Of a stretch of 7,752 nt of DNA, positions 1 to 5,786 are shown piece after piece (positions within the stretch are counted from its first letter, which is position 1; every line of letters starts with the position of its first letter). Under the pieces are notes generated by a model that saw only the letters and a program-made list of their open reading frames with translations, was not told where the DNA came from and searched no databases. The stretch lies in NCBI GenBank assembly GCA_937874445.1, contig CALNAL010000074.1, positions 1 through 7,752 on the forward strand, in the 5' to 3' direction. This DNA is from an uncultured Acetobacteraceae bacterium (GTDB lineage: Bacteria > Pseudomonadota > Alphaproteobacteria > Acetobacterales > Acetobacteraceae). The translations under genes and the position numbers were made by a program.

Positions 1-13
1 GATTTTGTTTTTT

Positions 14-42
14 AATGATACGGCGACCACCGAGAGCTACAC
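14..42. other. Illumina P5 adapter remnant (assembly artefact)
   Basis: The 29 bases match the Illumina P5 flow-cell oligo at 28 positions; the only difference is G at position 36 where P5 has T. Read on the minus strand, the metN coding sequence runs into the reverse complement of P5 and then into an A-rich tail (positions 13 to 1), which is what a read looks like after it runs off the end of a library molecule. The AT-rich bases 1-13 also clash with the GC-rich surroundings. The TruSeq or Nextera primer site that would normally separate insert from P5 is absent, so the P5 oligo may have mis-primed on the genomic fragment; that part is inference. This stretch should be masked, and genomic sequence should be taken to start around position 43. 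Confidence 0.95.
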
Positions 43-162
43 CCCGTCGAGCGCCGCCACCGCCCCGAAGCGCTTGCGCACCTCGCGCAGGGCCACGATC
101 TCGGCCGCCGGCGCCCCTTGCGGGACGGCAGCGGTCAGGTCGCGTTGCAATACGTCGAACAT
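43..162 (-). CDS. metN: MetN methionine ABC transporter ATP-binding protein, N-terminal fragment
   Basis: Minus-strand ATG at 162-160 opens a frame of 40 genomic codons (MFDVLQRDLTAAV..., then VALREVRKRFGAVAALDG). The segment ALREVRKRFGAVAALDG is the typical first strand of an ABC ATPase of the MetN type, just before the Walker A loop, which is not present here. The start lies 10 bases after the metQ stop codon, and GAGGG (minus strand, overlapping that stop) serves as ribosome binding site, so the two genes are translated as one operon. The frame stops at TAG (39-37) only because it enters P5 adapter sequence; the truncation is an artefact and not a pseudogene. MetN would energise uptake of methionine with MetI and MetQ at the inner membrane. 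The call rests on a short N-terminus plus position next to metQ; metI presumably lies beyond the contig edge. Confidence 0.8.
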
Positions 163-172
163 GGCCCGGCCC

Positions 173-988
173 TCAGAACGCCGGGACCACGTAGCCCTTC
201 CACGTCGCCTTCAGCGCGTCGCGGAAGCGGTCGGTGTGGATGCTCTCCACCAGGGTCTTCACCCAGGGCTCGTTCTCGCGCCCCTGCTTCACCGCGACGA
301 TGTTGCGGTAGGGGTTGTTCTCCGTCGGCTCGACGGCGATGCGCTCGTGGGCGATGTCGAGCCCGGCCGTCACCGCCCAGTTGGTGTTGACCACGGCGAC
401 GTCGAGGTCGCTGAGCGAGCGGCCGAGGATGCCGGCGTCGAGTTCGACGATCTTCAGCCCCTTCGGATTCTCGGCGATGTCGCGCGCCGTGGCGGTCAGC
501 CCCGCGCCCGCCCGCAGCTTGATCAGCCCCAGGGTCTGCAGCAGCAGCAGGCCGCGCCCGCCGTTGGTCGGGTCGTTGGGCACGCCGACGCGGGCGCCCC
601 GGCCAATCTCGGAGACCGCGTGGAGCTTGCGCGAATACACCCCGATCGGCGCGATATAGGTGAAGCCCACCGCCACCAGATGGTAGCCGCGGCTCTTGAC
701 CTGGTCCTCCAGGTAAGGCCCGTGCTGGAAGGCATTGGCATCGATGTCGCCGTGCTCCAGCGCCGCGTTGGGCACGACGTAGTCGTTGAAGCCGATGATT
801 TTCACATCCAGGCCACGTGCTTTGGCCTCCTCGGCGGCGGCGCGGAACACGTCCTCGCTCTCGCCGGACATGGTGCCCAGGCGAATGGAGGTGGCCGCCC
901 GGGCCGGGCGGACGATGGAAAACAGGGGCAGGAGCGCCGGCAACGCCAGCACGCTCCGCCGCGCCAGGCGCGGGGTCGATCGGGTCAT
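173..988 (-). CDS. metQ: MetQ/NlpA family methionine ABC transporter substrate-binding protein
   Basis: Protein of 271 residues, the usual size for the NlpA (lipoprotein 9) family that binds D/L-methionine in the periplasm and delivers it to MetI-MetN. Family motifs are clear: DYVVPNAALEHGDIDANAFQH at about 69-89 followed by PYL, VPNDPTNGGRGLLLL at 136-150 and TENNPYRNIVAVK at 222-234. Residues 1-31 form a signal peptide with a twin-arginine (LARRSVLAL, 8-16), a hydrophobic core and an ARA|A cleavage site near residue 31. There is no lipobox cysteine, so the protein is likely soluble in the periplasm and possibly Tat-exported, unlike the lipoprotein MetQ of enterics. Start ATG at 988-986; a weak purine-rich AGAGAG lies upstream. 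metN follows after 10 bases. NlpA proteins for other small ligands exist, but adjacency to an ABC ATPase with MetN-like start favours methionine. A long structured leader precedes the gene. Confidence 0.92.
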   Translation of the reverse strand: MTRSTPRLARRSVLALPALLPLFSIVRPARAATSIRLGTMSGESEDVFRAAAEEAKARGLDVKIIGFNDYVVPNAALEHGDIDANAFQHGPYLEDQVKSRGYHLVAVGFTYIAPIGVYSRKLHAVSEIGRGARVGVPNDPTNGGRGLLLLQTLGLIKLRAGAGLTATARDIAENPKGLKIVELDAGILGRSLSDLDVAVVNTNWAVTAGLDIAHERIAVEPTENNPYRNIVAVKQGRENEPWVKTLVESIHTDRFRDALKATWKGYVVPAF

Positions 989-1019
989 GGGAGATCTCTC
1001 TGGATAACGGTCACGACCG

Positions 1020-1180
1020 CGGCCGGCCGTAGCGGCCGGGCGTCAGATCGCGAGAAAACGACGAAAAAAGCGAAGTGAAAGCGTCAACAGCCGTCGAGGG
1101 GTCGACGCAGCCAGGGGCATCCGCCCCACCGCATGCTCATTCGCATACCCATCGCCGTGCCGCACGCGGGTGCGGTCAGA
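1020..1180 (-). promoter_or_regulatory. Hairpin-rich 5' leader of metQ, function unknown
   Basis: Between the candidate promoter and the metQ start lie several perfect short inverted repeats: 1160-1165/1170-1175 (6 bp, 4-base loop), 1114-1118/1123-1127 (5 bp, 4-base loop), 1093-1097/1102-1106 (5 bp, 4-base loop) and 1023-1029/1033-1039 (7 bp, 3-base loop). A T-run on the minus strand (1070-1065) lies between the third and the last hairpin. No open reading frame with family resemblance is seen. The placement upstream of a methionine importer raises the idea of a SAM- or methionine-responsive leader, but I do not see the conserved cores of SAM-I or SAM-II. GC-rich DNA yields chance hairpins, so confidence is low. 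Confidence 0.25.
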
Positions 1181-1239
1181 ACCGGACAAGTGGGGGTGCG
1201 GGGAGTCATGGCGTAACGCGTCTCCAAAGCAGCGGGAGG

Positions 1240-1269
1240 AGACTAGGGGGGGCTTTCTGCGATTGTCAA
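1240..1269 (-). promoter_or_regulatory. Candidate sigma-70 type promoter for metQN
   Basis: On the minus strand, a perfect TTGACA (1269-1264) is followed after 18 bases by TAGTCT (1245-1240), which matches 4 of 6 bases of TATAAT. It points toward metQ and would give a leader of roughly 240 bases. The surrounding AT-rich patch (1261-1295) stands out in this GC-rich window. The -35 box is convincing; the -10 box and exact start of transcription are not proven. Confidence 0.4.
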
Positions 1270-1350
1270 CGCCCTATTGAAAATTCACCACAGCATTGCC
1301 GTGGAATCAGGGCACGGCCCTCTCCGCCGGGAGGGGCGCGCCAAGGAAGG

Positions 1351-1517
1351 GAAGCCCTTCTTTTTCCTGAAGGAAAAAGAAGCAAAAAGGACTTTTCCCC
1401 ATTTGGCTCCACGCGTGACCCCGGCGCGGAGCCCTTAACGAATAAAGCTTTCCTGGTTCTCCTTTCCCGAAAGGAGAACACCTTCCTTGCCTTGCTTGCC
1501 GGCGGAACGACCGGGCC
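1351..1517. repeat. Dispersed intergenic hairpin repeat, copy A
   Basis: This stretch, from upstream of metQ to the base before the tyrA stop codon, resembles 6425-6602. The core 1431-1484 is identical to 6500-6553 at 53 of 54 positions (difference at 1444). It contains three hairpins: 1357-1368/1371-1382, a perfect 12-bp palindromic stem; GGCTCC 1414-1419 pairing with GGAGCC 1428-1433; and GTTCTCCTTT 1456-1465 with AAAGGAGAAC 1470-1479 around a CCCG loop. A short run of CTTGC-like units follows at about 1485-1500. It encodes nothing convincing; peptides read from it have no family resemblance. It looks like a repetitive extragenic element of the Acetobacteraceae kind, perhaps acting in mRNA 3' ends; the family assignment is from memory and uncertain. 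Confidence 0.85.
1456..1479. terminator. Perfect 10-bp hairpin downstream of tyrA, possible terminator or mRNA 3' stabiliser
   Basis: GTTCTCCTTT (1456-1465), loop CCCG, AAAGGAGAAC (1470-1479) forms an uninterrupted stem 38 bases after the tyrA stop codon. Neither side is followed by a clean T-run, so it is not a classical intrinsic terminator. The same hairpin recurs at 6525-6548 at an equivalent place after another minus-strand gene. Confidence 0.4.
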
Positions 1518-2405
1518 TCAGGCCTGCTTGCGCTCGATCAGGCTGCGGCGGATTTTCCGGCCGCGCAGGATGCGGTCCTCGATATAGGCGGAATCGCCGC
1601 GCCGCACGGCGCCGGCCATGGTCTGCACATCCTCGGTGAAGCGTGCCAGCATCTCCAGCAGCGCCTCGCGGTTGTTGAGGAAGATGTCGCGCCACATCAC
1701 CGGGTCGGAGGCGGCGATGCGGGTGAAGTCGCGGAAGCCCGAGGCGGCGAAGTCCAGCACCTGCTGGCGGCTTTCGTCCTGCAGGTCGTCGGCGGTGCCG
1801 CAGATGGTGAAGGCGATCAGGTGCGGCAGGTGGCTGACGATGGCCAGCACCATGTCGTGGTGGTGCGGGTCGAGCACCGAGATCATCGAGCCGCAGCGGC
1901 GCCAGAACTCGGAGATTTTTTCCACCGCCGCGGGGTCGGTGCCCGCGGGCGGGGTGAGCAGGCACCAGCGGCCGCGGAACAGCTCGACGAAGCCCGAATC
2001 CGGCCCGGAGAACTCGGTGCCGGCCAGCGGATGGGCCGGCACGAAGGGCACGCCCTCGGGCAGGAAGGGCGTGACGTCGCGGATCACCGACTGCTTGGTC
2101 GAGCCCACGTCGGTAAGGATGCAGCCCGGCGCGAGATGCGGGGCGATGGCCTCGGCCAGCGCTGTGTAGGCGCCCACCGGGGCGGCCAGCATCACGCAGT
2201 CGGCGCCCTCCACGGCGCGGGCGGGGTCGAGCTCGGTGCGGTCGGCGAGGCCGAGCTCGCGCACGCGGGCCAGCGTGGCCTCGGTGTGGGCGTTGGCCAC
2301 CACCTCGGCGGCGAGGTCGCCCTGGGCGCGGGCGATGCGCGCCACCGAGCTGCCGATCAGCCCGACGCCGAGCAGCGCCAGCCGGCGAAAGAGGGGCTCA
2401 GCCAT
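1518..2405 (-). CDS. tyrA: Prephenate/arogenate dehydrogenase (TyrA family)
   Basis: Protein of 295 residues, the size of single-domain bacterial TyrA/TyrC. It oxidatively decarboxylates prephenate to 4-hydroxyphenylpyruvate, or arogenate to tyrosine, in the cytosol. The Rossmann loop GVGLIG is at 13-18, followed by DVGSTKQSV at 99-107, the catalytic-region HPLAGTE at 125-131 and HHHDMVLAIVSHLPHL at 181-196, then the dimerisation helices with GFRDFTRIAASDPVMW at 223-238. The end of the second beta strand reads VVANAHTEATL without the usual Asp that binds the NAD ribose, so NADP or loose cofactor use is possible; substrate cannot be told from sequence alone. There is no ACT domain. The ATG at 2405 overlaps the hisC end by 8 bases, so the two are translationally coupled. 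It closes the operon and is followed by the hairpin repeat. In Zymomonas an equivalent hisC-type/tyrC pair makes tyrosine. Confidence 0.95.
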   Translation of the reverse strand: MAEPLFRRLALLGVGLIGSSVARIARAQGDLAAEVVANAHTEATLARVRELGLADRTELDPARAVEGADCVMLAAPVGAYTALAEAIAPHLAPGCILTDVGSTKQSVIRDVTPFLPEGVPFVPAHPLAGTEFSGPDSGFVELFRGRWCLLTPPAGTDPAAVEKISEFWRRCGSMISVLDPHHHDMVLAIVSHLPHLIAFTICGTADDLQDESRQQVLDFAASGFRDFTRIAASDPVMWRDIFLNNREALLEMLARFTEDVQTMAGAVRRGDSAYIEDRILRGRKIRRSLIERKQA

Positions 2406-3504
2406 CGGCGCGGGCCGCCTCGGCCGCCATGAAGGTTTCCAGCGCGTCGGCCACCAGGGTGCACTCCTCGGCGGTGCCGACGGTGATGCGCAGACAGGCC
2501 GGCAGGTCGTAGCCGCCCATCGGACGGACGATGATGCCCCGTCCGCGCAGGAAGGCGTCCGCGCCCCGGGCCCGCTCGGGGGTGGCGAAATCGGCCAGCA
2601 GGAAATTGCCGTGGCTCGGCCACACCTTGATGCCGGCCTTCTCCAGCGCCGCCGCCAGCCGGGCGCGCCATTCGGTGTTGTGGGCCACGCCCTTCTCCAC
2701 CCATCCCGGCTCGGCGAGCGCGGCCACCGCCGCCGCCTGCGAGGCGATGGTGAGGTTGAACACCCCGCGCACCCGGTTGATGAGGTCGATCATCTCCCGC
2801 GTGCCATAGGCCCAGCCCACGCGCATCCCGCCCATCCCGAAGATCTTGGAGAAGGTGCGCAGCATGAGCGTGTTGTCGGTGCGCGCCACCAGCCCGGCCC
2901 CGGCGTCGTAGTCGGGCTCGGTGACGTATTCGGCGTAGGCGGCATCCACCACCAGCAGCACGTGCGCGGGCAGTCCGGCGCGCAGGCGGGCCAGCTCGGC
3001 GGGCGCCAGCAGGCTGCCGGTGGGATTGTTGGGGTTGGCGATGAAGAGGATTTTCGTCGCCGGCGTGACCGCGGCGAGCAGCGCATCGACATCGGCGGTG
3101 AGATTGCGCTCGGGCACCTTGATGACCCGCGCGCCCGAATAGGTGCCCGAGATCTGGTACATCGTGAAGCCGTGCATGGACATCAGGATGTCCGCGCCGG
3201 GACCGCCCCAGATGTGGCAGATGTGCTGGATCAGCTCGTCCGAGCCGGTGCCGCAGACGATGCGCGCGGGGTCGAGCCCGAAGCGCTTGCCGATGGCCCG
3301 GCGCAGCTCGCGGGAATCGCCGTCGGGGTAGCGGTGCATCTCGGCGGCGGCCTGGCGGAAGGCGGCCTGCGCGCCCGGCGGCGGCCCGAAGGCGCCCTCG
3401 TTGGAGGAGAGCTTGACCACCCGGTTGGCTCCGACCACCCGCGATTCCCCCGCGACATAGGGGGTGATGGCCAGGATCTGCGGGTTGGGCTGCGGGCCGG
3501 TCAT
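2398..3504 (-). CDS. hisC: HisC family histidinol-phosphate/aromatic aminotransferase
   Basis: PLP-dependent fold type I aminotransferase of 368 residues, normal HisC length. Visible motifs are KLSSNEGAFGPPP at 31-43 (substrate arm), MHRYPDG at 56-62, the ANPNNPTG loop at 156-163, Asp187 (VVDAAYAEY) that holds the PLP pyridine nitrogen, the Schiff-base Lys220 in TFSKIFGMGGMRVGW, and Arg339 in LRITVG that binds the substrate carboxylate. The start ATG at 3504 overlaps the preceding stop as ATGA (3501-3504) and the stop overlaps tyrA. Lying between a chorismate mutase-like gene and tyrA, with no other his gene here, it probably transaminates prephenate or 4-hydroxyphenylpyruvate as well as, or in place of, imidazole acetol phosphate; this is inference from context and from the broad-specificity enzymes of alphaproteobacteria such as Zymomonas. 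Confidence 0.95.
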   Translation of the reverse strand: MTGPQPNPQILAITPYVAGESRVVGANRVVKLSSNEGAFGPPPGAQAAFRQAAAEMHRYPDGDSRELRRAIGKRFGLDPARIVCGTGSDELIQHICHIWGGPGADILMSMHGFTMYQISGTYSGARVIKVPERNLTADVDALLAAVTPATKILFIANPNNPTGSLLAPAELARLRAGLPAHVLLVVDAAYAEYVTEPDYDAGAGLVARTDNTLMLRTFSKIFGMGGMRVGWAYGTREMIDLINRVRGVFNLTIASQAAAVAALAEPGWVEKGVAHNTEWRARLAAALEKAGIKVWPSHGNFLLADFATPERARGADAFLRGRGIIVRPMGGYDLPACLRITVGTAEECTLVADALETFMAAEAARADG

Positions 3505-4433
3505 GGATTTTCTCCCTGCCCAGTAGCCGCGGGGGCGGGCACGGGCGTGGCATAGGCGCCCAGCACGACGGGCGGGCGCGGCACCCCTCCCCGTGGACCC
3601 GCCAGGGCGGCGGCCAGAGCGGCGAGGCGGGCATCGTCCTCGCGCACGAAGCCGGCCACGTCCAGCATGGCCAGCGCCACATCGCCCCCGGGGGCGCGCC
3701 AGAACAGCGTGCGGATCTCGGCGAACCCGGCGGCGGCCACCAGCTCGGCCACGCGCGTGCGGCTGAGCGTGGGCGCGAACTCCAGCCCGAGCAGCGTGCG
3801 GTCCTCCCCCGAGGGGTCGGGCGGCACCGTGGCGAGCACCAGCGCCTGGGCCCGCGGCGCCCCTTCCGGCCGCGGCGCCCAGAAGGGCAGGCGGGCCACC
3901 ACATAGAGGCGCGGCTCGGTGCGGTGCATCAGCCCCGGCCACCAGGGAGCGGGCTCGCCCTCGGCGGGCAGCGGCAGCACGACGGCGGCGACGCGGCCGG
4001 CGGCCAGATCGCCGATCGCCTGCGCCGCGCTGCGATGGGCCCGCAGCGGGGTGAGTGCCCCGAAATGCTCCCGCGCCAGAGCGACCGTCCCCACGCCCGG
4101 CTCGGGCTCGGCCGCGGCGATGGTGGTGGGGGTCTGCATGGCGGTGGTGCCGGCCAGCAGCTCGCGCCAGACGCGCACCACGCACTGCGCCGGCAGCCCG
4201 CCGCGGTGGCGGGCCAGCAGATGGCGCAGGATGGCCGCCTCGCGCCCGGGCCGCAGCGCCACGCGCCCCTTGCCGCCCTCGGCGGCCACGCGCGCCACCA
4301 CCTCGGCACGGGCCATCAGCAGATCGTGGAGGGCCTCGTCGAGGCGGTCGATCTCCGCGCGCAGTCCGGCCAGCGCCGCATCCGGCGATGCCGGCGCCTC
4401 CGCATCCGCTCCGCCTGGAGCAACTTCCGACAT
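3501..4433 (-). CDS. AroQ-type chorismate mutase with degenerate prephenate dehydratase/ACT-like C-terminus
   Basis: Protein of 310 residues. Residues 20-100 form an all-helical AroQ chorismate mutase domain that converts chorismate to prephenate; likely active-site residues are R25 (LRAEID), R42, K55 (GGKGRVALRPGRE), R64/E65 and Q100. Residues 113-165 recall the first lobe of prephenate dehydratase: ALAREHFG (118-125), then RSAAQAIGDLAAGRVAAVVLPLP (134-156), where true enzymes have a VPIEN motif. The second lobe and the catalytic TRF motif are missing. Residues 212-301 follow the ACT layout of PheA, ending VVLGAYATPVPAP like the VLGCYPSENVVP of E. coli PheA, but the phenylalanine-binding GALV and ESRP motifs are not kept. 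I recall Rhodospirillales proteins of this kind annotated simply as chorismate mutase. Start at 4433 fits the family, although no good ribosome binding site precedes it; an in-frame ATG at 4475 is the alternative. It opens the operon with hisC and tyrA and overlaps hisC by ATGA. Confidence 0.85.
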   Translation of the reverse strand: MSEVAPGGADAEAPASPDAALAGLRAEIDRLDEALHDLLMARAEVVARVAAEGGKGRVALRPGREAAILRHLLARHRGGLPAQCVVRVWRELLAGTTAMQTPTTIAAAEPEPGVGTVALAREHFGALTPLRAHRSAAQAIGDLAAGRVAAVVLPLPAEGEPAPWWPGLMHRTEPRLYVVARLPFWAPRPEGAPRAQALVLATVPPDPSGEDRTLLGLEFAPTLSRTRVAELVAAAGFAEIRTLFWRAPGGDVALAMLDVAGFVREDDARLAALAAALAGPRGGVPRPPVVLGAYATPVPAPAATGQGENP

Positions 4434-4559
4434 GTTCGACCGGCCCGGCTGGTTGGAATCCAATCGGGGAGGCATAGACGAAGCAGACCCTTCTGCATAG
4501 GCGGAGCGCCCGCATGAGTGTTGCAAGCAGCGCCGGTCGGGCCATATCCATGAGGTTCC
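4434..4559. promoter_or_regulatory. Divergent intergenic region between the aromatic operon and metXW
   Basis: These 126 bases must hold the promoters for both operons. On the plus strand TTGCAA (4521-4526) and CATATC (4543-4548) are a weak promoter-like pair with 16-base spacing. On the minus strand GCAGA AGGG TCTGC (4496-4483) is a small hairpin whose loop holds the only good ribosome binding site-like motif upstream of the alternative start at 4475. No SAM-II (TTAAACAA-type) riboswitch core is seen ahead of metX, although many alphaproteobacterial metX/metA genes have one. TGAGG at 4551-4555 is the metX ribosome binding site, 4 bases before the ATG. Confidence 0.45.
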
Positions 4560-5786
4560 ATGGACACCACCCCGCTGCCACAGGTCGCGCATCAACACCT
4601 GGTCTTCGAGGACGGGCTCGCACTCGACTGCGGCCGCCATCTGGCACGTCTGGAGGTGGCCTACCGCACCTACGGCACCCTCAACGCCGCGCGCAGCAAC
4701 GCCATCCTGATCTGCCACGCCCTCACCGGCGACCAGTATGTCGCCGAGCCCCAGCCGCTCACCGGCAAGCCCGGCTGGTGGGAGCTGGTGGTGGGGCCGG
4801 GCAAGCCGATCGACACCGACCGCTACTTCGTGCTCTGCGCCAACGTGCTGGGCGGCTGCATGGGCTCCACCGGCCCGCGCAGCCCCCGCGACGACGGGCC
4901 CGGCCTGTGGGGCACCGATTTCCCCCCCGTCACCGTCCACGACATGGTGGCCGCCCAGCGCAAGCTGGTGACGCATTTCGGCATCAGCCGGCTGTTCGCC
5001 GTGATCGGCGGCTCGATGGGCGGGATGCAGGTGCTCGAGTGGGCCGCCTCCTACCCCGAGATGGTGTTCGCCGCGGTGCCCATCGCCACCGCCGCCTATC
5101 ATTCCGCGCAGAACATCGCCTTCGACGAGGTGGGGCGCCAGGCGATCTTCGCCGACCCCGACTGGAAGGGCGGACGCTACTGGGAGGACGGCACCATCCC
5201 CGCGCGCGGCCTGGCGGTGGCGCGGATGTGCGCGCACATCACCTACCTCTCCGAGGATGCCCTCAACCGCAAGTTCGGCCGCCGCCTGCGCACCCGCCCC
5301 ACCGCGCCCGAGGGTGCTACGACCGACGGCACTCCGACCGCCGCCCCCCCTCCTTCGGTGTTCTCCGACAAGTTCGAGGTGCAGAGCTACCTGCACCACC
5401 AGGGCTCCACCTTCGTGCGCCGCTTCGACGCCAACTCCTACCTCGCCATCACCCGGGCGATGGACTACTTCGACCTCGCCGCCGAGTACGACGGCAACCT
5501 CGCCGCCGCCTTCGCCGGCACCCGCACCCGCTTCCTGCTGGTCAGCTTCACCTCCGACTGGCTGTTCCCCACCAGCGAAAGCCGGGCCATCGCGCGCGCC
5601 CTCAACGGCGTGGCCGCCAACGTCTCCTTCGTCGAGATCGCCTCCGACAAGGGCCACGACGCCTTCCTGCTCGACGAGCCCGACTTCTTCCGCACCCTCT
5701 CGGGCTTCCTCTCCGGCTGCGCCGAGCATGCCGGCCTGGCCCCATCCTCTCGCGAAGAGTCGAGCAGAGAGGAGCCGCCGCGATGA
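4560..5786 (+). CDS. metX: Homoserine O-acetyltransferase (MetX)
   Basis: Alpha/beta-hydrolase fold enzyme of 408 residues that acylates the homoserine hydroxyl for methionine synthesis in the cytosol. The catalytic triad is visible: Ser152 in the nucleophile elbow GGSMGG (150-155), Asp333 in TSDWLFP and His366 in KGHDAF. Other family motifs are HALTGDQYV (53-61), GGCMGSTGPRSP (98-109), YHSAQNIAFDEVGRQAI (180-196) and FDANSYL (289-295). Whether the donor is acetyl-CoA or succinyl-CoA cannot be settled, since MetX members of either type exist; the HALTGD and GGCxGSTGP pattern favours acetyl. A Pro/Thr/Ala-rich insert (about residues 245-268) sits in the lid region and looks disordered. The ATG at 4560 has a TGAGG four bases upstream; the stop overlaps metW as ATGA. 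Divergent from the aromatic operon. Confidence 0.97.
   Translation: MDTTPLPQVAHQHLVFEDGLALDCGRHLARLEVAYRTYGTLNAARSNAILICHALTGDQYVAEPQPLTGKPGWWELVVGPGKPIDTDRYFVLCANVLGGCMGSTGPRSPRDDGPGLWGTDFPPVTVHDMVAAQRKLVTHFGISRLFAVIGGSMGGMQVLEWAASYPEMVFAAVPIATAAYHSAQNIAFDEVGRQAIFADPDWKGGRYWEDGTIPARGLAVARMCAHITYLSEDALNRKFGRRLRTRPTAPEGATTDGTPTAAPPPSVFSDKFEVQSYLHHQGSTFVRRFDANSYLAITRAMDYFDLAAEYDGNLAAAFAGTRTRFLLVSFTSDWLFPTSESRAIARALNGVAANVSFVEIASDKGHDAFLLDEPDFFRTLSGFLSGCAEHAGLAPSSREESSREEPPR

Noticed and set aside
5..1078. Plus-strand open frame of 357 codons
   Set aside because: It begins inside the adapter and runs antisense to metQ; the protein is a GC-rich shadow with no family features.
1351..1517. CRISPR array or insertion sequence at the repeat
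   Set aside because: There is no regular repeat-spacer pattern, no terminal repeats with target duplication and no transposase; the two copies lie about 5 kb apart.
1075..1587. Plus-strand open frame of 170 codons across the metQ leader and repeat copy A
   Set aside because: It crosses the hairpin repeat and the tyrA 3' end, has no ribosome binding site and no recognisable domain.
2236..3555. Plus-strand open frame of 439 codons antisense to hisC
   Set aside because: It is rich in Gly, Arg and His as expected from the reverse of GC-biased codons; HisC on the other strand has complete motifs.
4434..4559. SAM-II riboswitch ahead of metX
   Set aside because: It would be expected in many alphaproteobacteria, but no TTAAACAA-like core or pseudoknot arrangement is visible and the leader is too short.
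3501..5729. Minus-strand open frame of 742 codons that extends the chorismate mutase upstream through metX
   Set aside because: The part above 4475 is antisense to metX and has no homology-like motifs; only the section from 4433 is a real protein.
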